From: Aedes albopictus
Taxonomy: Eukaryota; Arthropoda; Insecta; Diptera; Culicidae
Reading direction: 5' to 3'
NCBI RefSeq assembly: GCF_035046485.1
Contig: NC_085137.1
Location: forward strand, 132,188,703-132,252,702
DNA length: 64,000 nt
Below the pieces are notes generated by a model. It searched no databases and had not been told where the DNA came from. It was given only the letters and a program-made list of their open reading frames with translations. The position numbers and the translations under genes are program-made. This document shows positions 55,061-64,000 of this stretch, in pieces; within the stretch, counting starts at the first letter, position 1, and each line of letters starts with the position of its first letter.

Positions 55061-55634
55061 TTTAGAAATCCTTCAATCATCTCTTCAGACATGTACCCAA
55101 AAACTTCTCCAGGTTTACCTGATGATTTATTTTTTATTATTTCAAGAATTTCTGGACGAATTCCTCCAGCGAATACTATTGGATGATAATTTAAAAAGGA
55201 CTCATACAGGAACCGGAAAATTCTAGTCCTAGAAATCCTTATTCTTCCAGAAATTGCTCACTGCTACCAGAACCACCTTGAATCATGTAGATCAGGCGAG
55301 TGTATTGTACAAAATACAACAGCGTGATTGCTGAAGGGTTAAATAATGCTTTTTGAATGTAATGTTATTATATGTATCCAATTTCATCCTATTACGCATA
55401 GATATAGAAGCTAGTACGCACAAATTTGCTAAGGGTGCTTGCCCCTCCCTGACCGAAAAGCTGGCTACGCCCTTGGCTTGAATCATGATTTATGATCACC
55501 GCATTAAATGCAAAAAAAAGAATCTGAAAATATTTAATATTACTACATGAATAATGTATATTTGCTTTTGCAGACGAAATGCAAAATCATGGTCCGTCTT
55601 TGTCATAAGGCCAAAACAAATTCTAAACATTTTT

Positions 55635-56110
55635 TGCCTTTCTCGTACACCAAAGTGTACTGAAAGGCTATATGTTCACTCAAAAAACGAATTTTCGATA
55701 GAAGACTCGGAGGGTCAAGCCACATATACCAATTAACTCAGTTCGACGAATTGAGATGATGTCTGTATGTGTGTATGTATGTATGTCTGTGCGCAAAATA
55801 ATTTCACTCACTTTTGAGGCACTTCCCATTGTCCGATTTTTAGCTCGAATCGAACCGAAATTTTACTGCATTGTATGCGATTGAAAATGGTCCGGATCGG
55901 TCAAAGGCTTCCGGAGTTATGGCCATTTCAGTGATCCGGACCAGCACTGGTAGAGCTGGCCATATATGTATAAAACTGAACCAAGCCCCATCATGCGACA
56001 CATCAAACTGCGGTGATTTTTATAGCCATGCAATATGGGGTATATTTGGTATGGTGAAGATGTCTGGAGTCCAAACATGGCAACCAGAATATCCAAGATG
56101 GCCCGTGTAG
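55635..56110. mobile_element. Second copy of the CCTTTCTCGT element (empty site)
   Basis: Inverse counterpart of the right part of 45699-49258: CCTTTCTCGTACACCAAAGT, the ATGTATGTATGTCTGTGCGC stretch, GGCCATTTCAGTGATCC, then CAGCACTGGTAGAGCTGGCC with no insertion, then one minisatellite-like unit ending near 56110. Confidence 0.7.
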
Positions 56111-56350
56111 CTGCCGGCTTAGAATAGCACTACGAACCCCCTGTTCCGGGGGTGAAAGTCTACCAAACAGGGAGCCCCAATCCAAGGTGTCAGGCGACCC
56201 GTGCTGATGGATGAATAGTTGAGGGGGTATAAAAGATGCTCGATCTTTAACGGAGCCTGTAACGTAGGTAGACCACCTTTTCGTGTTGCGTTACGGTGAA
56301 GGATCTACCATACCGAACCCTAGTGATGTCCGGTTTGTCAAGTTGGGGTA
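56110..56350. other. Unassigned repeat-like segment
   Basis: A GC-richer block (CTGTTCCGGGGGTGAAAGTC ... GGTGTCAGGCGACCCGTGCT) that looks like the 5' leader of a non-LTR element, though no coding region follows. Confidence 0.3.
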
Positions 56351-56529
56351 ATGTGTTTTGGTAATGAGGATTCATGGTATAAAGTATTTTTTTTTGTACT
56401 GGTGACAGTTTTTTTTTAAATTGCATTTAAATATTCTGCCTTGCTGATAGTTAAAGACTTAGACTTTGCTCACCCGAGACTACACTTGATGTTAGGAAAA
56501 CAAACATGTTTTACGTACCTAATTGCGTA

Positions 56530-56747
56530 CACTTAAACCTCCATTTAAGTCGGTGCATGGCTGATCGAGAATAATTTTTACCGTACAAGCAATGACAAAA
56601 CTGAAGACTTTTATATTTTTTAATACTCCGCATGACATAGAAGATTTGTCAAAAAATATAAAACTGTATAGTTTAGTCATTGCTTGCACGGTAGAAATGA
56701 AATTATTTTCGGTCAGCCATGCACCGACTTAAATGGAGGTTTCAGTG
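56530..56747. mobile_element. Small mariner-type MITE
   Basis: 218 bp, almost entirely inverted repeat. Left CACTTAAACCTCCATTTAAG and right CTTAAATGGAGGTTTCAGTG, arms of about 75 bp, with TA on both sides (56528-56529, 56748-56749). Can fold into one long hairpin. Non-coding. Confidence 0.88.
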
Positions 56748-56879
56748 TATTAACCTGTTAAGGACTGTTAAGTTCTGGTAGTTCAAGGACTCATGTGAAT
56801 TCTTATTGTAGAACACATTCTCTAATCATATATATAAAAGCCCAGCGTTGTCTGTCTGTCTGTCCGTAACGCATTGAAA

Positions 56880-58215
56880 TATTTCGTTAAATTTATAAAA
56901 AATACGAAAACTTTCTGGATGTGTTTTGACTTTCCAGAAATAATAAGAAGAACCTTCTGAAATGTTCTGGAACATCAATATTCTCAAGATTCCAAGAATT
57001 TTCTGGAAGTTGCTGAAGGTTCCAGAAAAAGGGAAAAAGAACGTTCTAGTAAGTTCTGGAGTTCTTAAAGTTTCGAGAATCTCCTTGAAGTGTCTGGACG
57101 CTTCGAAAGAAGGGGAAGAACCTTCTGCAGCATTATGGAACATCTTTTTCTTCTTTTTCTTGGAGTAACTTCTCAACTGGGACAAAGCCTGCTTCTCAGC
57201 TACGAGCTTCTGTCTATGAGCTCTACCACAGTTATTAACGGAGAACTTCTTCTTCTAATGACCACTTCTAAATTGCTAAGCTTTTTAGAAAAGAACCTTC
57301 TAGAATGTTCTCCACATCAAACCTAATAAAATATAGAAAACTTTAAGGAAGTTAGGGAACAAGCAAAAAAGCAAAACAAAAACTTCTCAAATGTTCTGGA
57401 ACATAAAAATCTTAAAAAATTCCAGAAACCTCTTGAAAGTAATTGAATGCTTCAAAAGTAAAACAATAATCTGAGATATTCTGGAATATCATACTTTCTC
57501 AAATACGGAAAACTTTCTATAAGCTACTAAAATGAGAAGAACCTTATGGAATGTTCTGCTACACTTTTTTTTTTTAATTTCGAGAACTTTCTGAAAGTTA
57601 ATAATCGTTCAAGAAAGAATAAAGGACCTTTTGGGATGTTCTGGATCATCAAATTACATAAAATTTCGAGAACTTTATGAAGGTTGTTGAATGTTTAAGA
57701 AAGAAGAATAATAATCTATGGGTATGTTCTACATCATCAAAATTCTTAAGATTCTAAGACCTTTCGAGATATTACTGGACGTCCCAAAACAAGACTAAGA
57801 ACCTTTTGCAACCATTGTAAATTTACGAAAAGTATCTGAAAGTTTGTGAACGTTCCAAAAAAAAAAAAACGAAAAAATCTTCTAGAATAATCTGGAACAT
57901 CAAACTGCTTTAAATACCTGGAACATTCAAGAAGTTGCTGAAACGTTAAAAGCAGCAGAAAGAATAAGAAAACGAACCTTTTTGGAATTTCCTGGAACAA
58001 ATTTTTTAATGCCGAGAATGTTCGAGGAGTTGGTGAGCGTTCATGGAAAAATATAAAATGATCTTTCTTAAAAGTTCTGGAACATAAAAATTCATTAAAT
58101 TTCGAGAACTTTCTGAAGATTAGTAAACGTTCAAGAGAGAAGCAGATTCTGGAATGTTTTCGAGAATTTTACAGAAATAGCAGAACATTCTAGAAATCTC
58201 CGGAACTCTCCTTTA
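56880..58215. repeat. ~85-bp tandem satellite
   Basis: GTTCTGGAACATCAAA-like words followed by TCGAGAACTTTCTGAAG recur near 56961, 57394, 57478, 57558, 57640, 57725, 57895, 57985 and 58073, mostly 80-90 bp apart. Interrupted by a SINE fragment at 57150-57265. Confidence 0.75.
57150..57265 (-). mobile_element. Feilai-type SINE, 3' fragment
   Basis: TGGGACAAAGCCTGCTTCTC and CCACAGTTATTAAC match the tail half of 52431-52707 in the same orientation; the tRNA-like head is absent. Confidence 0.7.
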
Positions 58216-59599
58216 TACTATTCATACTTTATACAACCTTTCCCTAGCAAAAGTGGCTAGCCACGTCGGGTCAGCTAGTTTGACAGAGTTTTGTCCTGGG
58301 ACTAAACTTGAAGCAAGTCGTGGATGGGGCTAAAAAGTTCCAATGCATGGATAAATAGCAGTACCACCGTTTCGTTTTCTCAGAAATCAAATTGATTGTA
58401 TTTGATTAGGGAACGTTCATAAATTACGTCCAACATTTGGGGGTGGGGGGGGGGGGTGGTTCTAGAACAGTGTGACAGTACGTGTATTAGGTATAGGGAA
58501 ATAGCGTGACAGAGGGGGGGGGTCTAGAAATCCCGAAAAACGATGAACGTAATAAATGAACCTTCCCTTAGGGGCGCACTTTCACTGAGATTTAAATCCC
58601 TATGAAAACGGTACCTTCTCATTGCATTCGATTCCTTGAAGTTCTGAGGTACCAAAACAAGAACTGTACAGAAATCTATGGTTCATTGCCTCTCAATGGC
58701 AAAGGAGCAGGGCGACATGCACTAAATATTAAGGCTACGGGTAATGCCACAAAAGATCTAAATGGTCGCAGTGGCTCACCCGAACAGAAAAAAAAACCTG
58801 GAAAACTTCTTGAAAAAATACCTACATGAATTTCTGCAGGACCCTTCGGGAGGTTTTCTTAAAAAAAGTGGAAACATCTATTCAAGATATTTTGAAATAA
58901 AACTGACGAAATTTCGAAGCATTTTCCAAATGAATCGCTGGAAGAATTTCTGAAGGCGGAATTTTAGTAGAAACCATCAAAAGAATTCTTCGAGAAATTT
59001 CTGGAGAATTTCTCAAGGGAATCTCTAAAGGAAGTCTTGGAGATTTTTTTTAAAGAATACCAGGAATGAAATATAAAAGAACCACGAAGGAGAAGGTGGA
59101 AAGGAGTGATTGCGGAACGAAGAAGGGTCCCCGCCGACCGTTTAAGGGAAGAAGGAAACTACAGTGATTTATAGGACTACTTCGCCGCCACAGTGGCTCC
59201 CAATTACTCCCGGGACAAGCTCAGTAGCATGAGACCCCTCGAGCTGGGTCTCAGGGCTTGCATGCTACTAGCTACAGGCTTATTCTATGAGCACAGCACT
59301 ACACGAGTCCGAACACACGGACACCTGTTTCTTTTCTGGCCAATCTTCTAATTTAGAAGATGGCCGCGCCCAGTGGCATCCTTCCATCGTATTCTTTATC
59401 TCATTCCAACATATCCTTAAACGAAATTCAAAAAACCCGTGATGAAGTGCGTGGAATGCGTCATTACCGAATAGATATCAGTTAGACAAGAGCATTCACT
59501 TCGATAGAACATGTGTGCTACTCGTGAAGGGTTTTCCTAGAAACTTCTAATAAACTTCATCATAGATTCACATAGATTTTTTAGACATCTTCATAGACT

Positions 59600-60410
59600 A
59601 TTGAAAAAAAAAATCGGAAATTTTCATGGATTTCGATTTCGTCCAGTGATATCTTGATATTAAGAATTCCTGAAATTTCTACAAATACCCCTTTAGAAAT
59701 CTTCCAGGGATGCTTTACGAAATGCCCAAAATGCTGCAAAAAAATCTTCCTGAGGATCGAGATTTCTCCAATAATCTCTCCAAAAATGGCTCTAAGGGTT
59801 CATTTTCATTCAAGCCTTTTAGGGATTCTTTCACAAATTGTGTAAGGGGTTCTTTATGGACGTCCACAAAGGATTCCTTCAGAAATTCCTAAAGTGATTT
59901 TTTTTAGATTCATCAAAAACCTTTCAGAAAATCCTCCAAAGTTTCCACTTGAAATTTATCCAGAGTAGCTTGCTGGAAGAATTTTTATTTGCAAGGCAAT
60001 CGCAAACTTTCTGCAGGGATTTTTTAGGAACTCTTCCAGGGCATTCCGCAAGGGATTCCAACACAAAATTTCTAATCAGATTTTTTTAGAAAGTCTTTCA
60101 TAGATTTCTTAACAAAATTTCTCAATGATTTTTCTCAGGATTTCCTACAGGATTTCTTTCAAAAACATATCTAGAGATTTCTTCAGAAATTCCTTCAAGG
60201 ATATTATTGGGAAACTTCCATTCATAGATTCTTTCAGAAATTCGTCCAGAAATTCCTGCCTATACAAATTACGTTTTTTGATTGAGATTCTTCAAGGGAT
60301 TTATAAAAAAATCTTCCTGAGATTTCTCAGGAAATTTCTCCAAATTCGTCTTGAAAAATGTCTTAAGGGATTTCTCTAGAATTTCTGTGAAAAAATTCTT
60401 GAGTAATCTG
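59600..60410. repeat. Degenerate 15-bp-type satellite
   Basis: AGAAATTCCT, GATTTCTTCAG and AGGGATT words at loose 15-base spacing; a worn relative of the 52.7-55.0 kb array. Confidence 0.55.
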
Positions 60411-60589
60411 CTCTGATCTTATCTTGACAACACTGAGCCACATACACTGGAACCTCTTTTTATGCACCTGGCGGGGGTGCGTAAATAAAAAAATGTGCAT
60501 ATATTGAAAAAAAAAAAAAAAACATAAAAATTGGGAATTTTGTGCACAGGTTTCGTTGGCGCTTCAGTTCGATTACAGGGTAATGACGG

Positions 60590-61350
60590 TAACTATGGCT
60601 TATCGGTGTGACCAGAGGACGTTTATAGGTAGAGCAAAGGGGGGCTACGGGAGCGTTTTAGGTGTCCCAAGGGATTTCAGGGTGGTACCTGCAAATCTCT
60701 GGGGCGTTTCTGGGGGTTTTCAGAGGTCTTCAAGAGAATTTGATAAAGTTTCACGACGACTTTGGGGGGGTTTCATGTGGCCCCAGTGTTGTAGGGGGTG
60801 CTAGGAGATCTCAAGGGCATTTCAAGGAGGCTCCAGAGGGTCTCAAGAGCGGTCCTTCAGGGGGTTTAAGGAGCGATTAAGAAGACTCCCCGGTGGCCTC
60901 AGAGACACTTCTCTGGGGGTTCCAGGGAAGTTCCAGAGGATCTCAGGGGCGTTTCAGGGAGTTTAAGGGGGTGCCGTGAGATCTCATGGGCATTTCATGA
61001 GGGCTATATGGGTTTTCAGAGGGTATCAGGAGACCTCTGGGTCATCTCAGGGGGTTTTAGCGGGGTTTAAGAGGCCTCCAAGGGGTTTGAAGGGGTTTCA
61101 AGCGCGTTTATACAAGTTTCAGGGAGATCCAAGGGGCCTCATGAGCACTTCAAGCGATCTCAGAGGATTCTAGGAGGCCTCAGAAACGCTTAAAGAGCTA
61201 TCAGGGGCGTTTCAGGGAGTATCGTAGGCGTTTATGGCATTTTCAGAGGGTACAAGAAGACCTCAGGGGGTTATATGATAATTCAGGGGAATGTAAGAGA
61301 GTATCAGGCATCTCAGATGGTTTTAAAGGGTTCCATGGGGCTCTCAGTGG
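60590..61350. repeat. Degenerate 'TTTCAGGGxGTTT' satellite
   Basis: CAGGGGCGTTTCAGGG, TCTCAGGGG and GGTTTCAAG words recur without a fixed period. On the opposite strand the sequence resembles the C-rich repeats at 4.4-5.1 and 34.6-36.0 kb. Confidence 0.6.
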
Positions 61351-61399
61351 CATTTGGCGAACGGGGTATTGAAAACACTGTGCGTTGTTCGAGTCAGAT

Positions 61400-63500
61400 A
61401 AAAACTATATTTCAGAGAGCTACATATGGTGTTTATATACAATTAAAGGGCATTGCCTTTACTGGTCAAAAATAGATTTCAAAAGGTCTATACAAATTTT
61501 TGAATTCAATGATAGCCAGATGGGCTGCTATTATAAAAAGTTTGTTTAGCAGAATTTGCCGCGATCGGGCGAGATGATTCGTCATCGTTTGGAGATGTCG
61601 CATTGATGATGACGATGATGATGCTACAGGCACTTGAAGGCCTCTGAAAACCACCTGAAACGCCCTTGAGACCTCAAGGTACCCTTCTTAAACCCACTGG
61701 GGCCGCCTGAAACACCTCTGAGTTTTCCTGGTTAATTGCAATTCGAGAATCTTACTAAATTCTTGAAAATGTGTAAATTCACTTTTGTTTGTATTGACAC
61801 GCTACGTTGAATATTGACTAATACTTCAGTTTGACTCATACTTTAAGTTCACAATAATAAGGATTCAGCTGATCATTTTCACTATTGAGCAAAAAGTCAA
61901 TATGGCTGCTTGTTTGTGACTCAACCTACAATCTACAAATCTGAGCACCTAACATTCGCATTGATGTGAGAATGTTACTCGACAAAATACATTATTAAAA
62001 AAAACAGTACATATCGCTAAGTCGCCCATCAAATGAAAGCTGAGGGTCTCCCCTTTCATTTGGTGCTAAAAGAAAAATGATCTATCGGGGGTCTAGAAAT
62101 TTTATTATATTTTTTCGTGATTTCTAGATTAAATTTTTTACCCAAAATGTGTATGGGAAAATAACCCCCGATAGAACATTTCGCGTTTAGCATTAAATTA
62201 AAGAATAGACTATGAACATTAATTTTCACCCAGATACTGATTTTTTTTTCTTATAATATTATTCTACCATAGATACCGTGTACTTGATTTTTGCTCACTT
62301 CCAGTGAACACCAAGAAGCACTTCTCCACTGGTGCGTTTGATCAATCTCCATATTTGCGCACGAGGACAAAATTGATGGTTTGGGAAGGGTATGTAGGGG
62401 ACCTTCCCCGCTAAGCTCTCAAACAGTTAAACTATTCATTCCCGGTTTCATAGTTTCGAAATCCTGTATACCAAAACTTTCCAGCAACGGAACCAGGAAG
62501 TTACGTTTGTGCGACAAAAAAACTCTAAATGGTCATTTTTAGAAATCAATTTGGCGGAAGCAAAAATCTTAGCTTTATTGACTTTCACACTCATGCTCCC
62601 GCGTGGCTGTTTGGATAATCAGGTCAGCAAATTACTGCAATTTAACGCTCTGATAAACGCTACCAGCTCAAAATCTCGAAAGTGTCGTGTTTGGCGTTTG
62701 AGCGCAGGAAACTTTCACAATTTATATGCTCTAACAGGTCTTAATGCAAGATTCGCCGCCGCTGCAGGTCGTAGTTTCATCAGCTAATTAACAATTAGCG
62801 ACACCAGAACTTCATACGCAATCACATAACGCGCATCGCAAATCGCTAATTCTCTCTAAAAACGTCATCGGTGACCCATTCCTCAAGCGCCTAGGCAGCT
62901 TAGGTCCCACCGCACCAATCTCTTGCAATCTGGCGGCGGTGCTGGAGCACACGACGACGCCGGGCCGTCACATCCATCGTCGTTGTGCGGTCGGTCCTCC
63001 AAGATGGCAACAGATGTCCGTCGTATCGATATCATTAGCTCCAAACTACAAGACACGTATCTACCTACCTACACCTAGCTTCGTATGTACAACACCAGCC
63101 ATCATAATCGTTTTGATCATCATCACCATAAACAAGCTCGGTTGCTCTGCCCCCTTCTGGTCCGTTTCGTGACCCCTTGTGTACTGATGGGTACCTACCT
63201 AACCTCAAACACGATCCCAACAACCGGTAGCATCATTCTATTAATCAACACAACTGCGCGCTGGCATTTTATCCTCTGGCTCTGGTGGGTTAGTATGCCC
63301 GGCACTGCGTTTTTAACTAGCGATATTTGATCCTGAACGCATGTTTGATAAGGGTATGCGATGCACCGAAATGCTTTGTTAGTTATAAACATGAGCATTA
63401 TCAACGTTATACCTACATCTTATGAAGTTGCTAACCACGATTTTCCAAATATCATCGGCTATGCTCCGTGAAAAATGTTATAATTTTCTGAGTAAATTCT
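61400..63500. other. Mostly unassigned sequence
   Basis: A short inverted repeat lies at 62062-62200 (CTATCGGGGGT / ACCCCCGATAG with flanking TGCTAAA / TTTAGCA). The open frame at 62509-62787 shows no recognisable domain. Nothing else supported. Confidence 0.35.
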
Positions 63501-64000
63501 CATAATGATGATTCACACATTTCCTGAATCCCTGTTGAAATCCAGACGGAACCTTCAGAGGAATTTCTGACGAAAGCAGTGGTGAAGGACTTCCCGAATG
63601 AATCCCTCAAAAATAAATCAAAAAGAACACCCACTTTCAAAGAGTTATATTCACAGTCTCAGCTCACAAGCATACTATACAAAAAATGGTATAGTGTGTG
63701 AAGGAATTACTTTGTAGTTTTATCTAAAAGTTTTCCAAATAAATCAAGGTCGCACACGCATACCGATATTGTCAGAAAGCTATGATGACGACTCTTCCCG
63801 AGATGAATGTAATTTACAGTAGTAATATCAGATCAGAAAAAATCGCCAAAACATACATTTCCGAAGGATTTTTTGGAAAAAAAAATCTTGAAGCCCTGGA
63901 AGAACTTGCAGGGATTCTTGAAAACTCACTCGAAGAAGTTCTGAATAATTCCTTGGGGTAAGGTTTTCCATGAAGGAATTTCCGTCAAAAAAATGCTGAA

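Noticed and set aside
62509..62787. 92-codon frame as a host gene
   Set aside because: No domain, signal peptide or promoter recognised; its length is within chance for this sequence.

Overview
The window reads as a transposon-rich, mostly non-coding stretch of a culicine mosquito genome, most likely Aedes. This rests on AT-rich eukaryotic sequence, tRNA-derived SINEs of the Feilai type, RTE- and R1-like non-LTR retrotransposons, a BEL/Pao element with a PHD finger, abundant MITEs and long degenerate satellites. There are no operons and no bacterial-type genes. The species is an inference; no search was run.

Layout. 0.6-0.9 kb: a SINE with a perfect 14-bp target-site duplication (TSD). 1.1-5.1 kb: degenerate satellites and a foldback element. 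5.6-6.4 kb: a GC-richer unique patch. 6.8-7.85 kb: a broken serpin gene on the minus strand, interrupted by a tRNA-derived SINE with its own TSD. 8.57-11.5 kb: a decayed RTE-like retrotransposon, minus strand. 11.5-15.2 kb: mostly featureless, with one small SINE. 15.2-22.5 kb: two nearly identical, coding-intact 2958-bp pogo-type DNA transposons in opposite orientation. 22.7-25.9 kb: pieces of R1/I-type non-LTR elements, broken by a hAT-like MITE and a foldback element. 27.3-34.6 kb: a BEL/Pao LTR retrotransposon, minus strand, with an uninterrupted gag-pol frame but a rearranged 5' end. 34.6-36.0 kb: a 136-bp tandem satellite. 36.2-38.1 kb: a dinucleotide repeat and two TA-flanked terminal-inverted-repeat (TIR) elements. 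40.4-40.9 kb: the best candidate host gene, encoding a small secreted six-cysteine peptide, minus strand, with a TATA box and poly(A) signal. 41.2-44.3 kb: R1-like fragments in two orientations, one split by a TA-flanked MITE. 45.7-49.3 kb: a repeat-bearing TIR element that was invaded by a 2300-bp element with Transib-like ends. 51.9-61.4 kb: several satellites, SINE copies and a small mariner-type MITE. 61.4-64 kb: little recognisable.

Very little here works together as a pathway. The biology is that of mobile DNA: intact autonomous copies (pogo, BEL/Pao polyprotein), non-autonomous relatives, and nested insertions whose order can be read from TSDs. The most interesting items are the paired inverted pogo copies with seven internal copies of a 15-bp terminal motif, the inverted PHD duplication at the BEL/Pao 5' end, the element with RSS-heptamer-like ends, the six-cysteine secreted peptide gene, and the SINE-split serpin relic.
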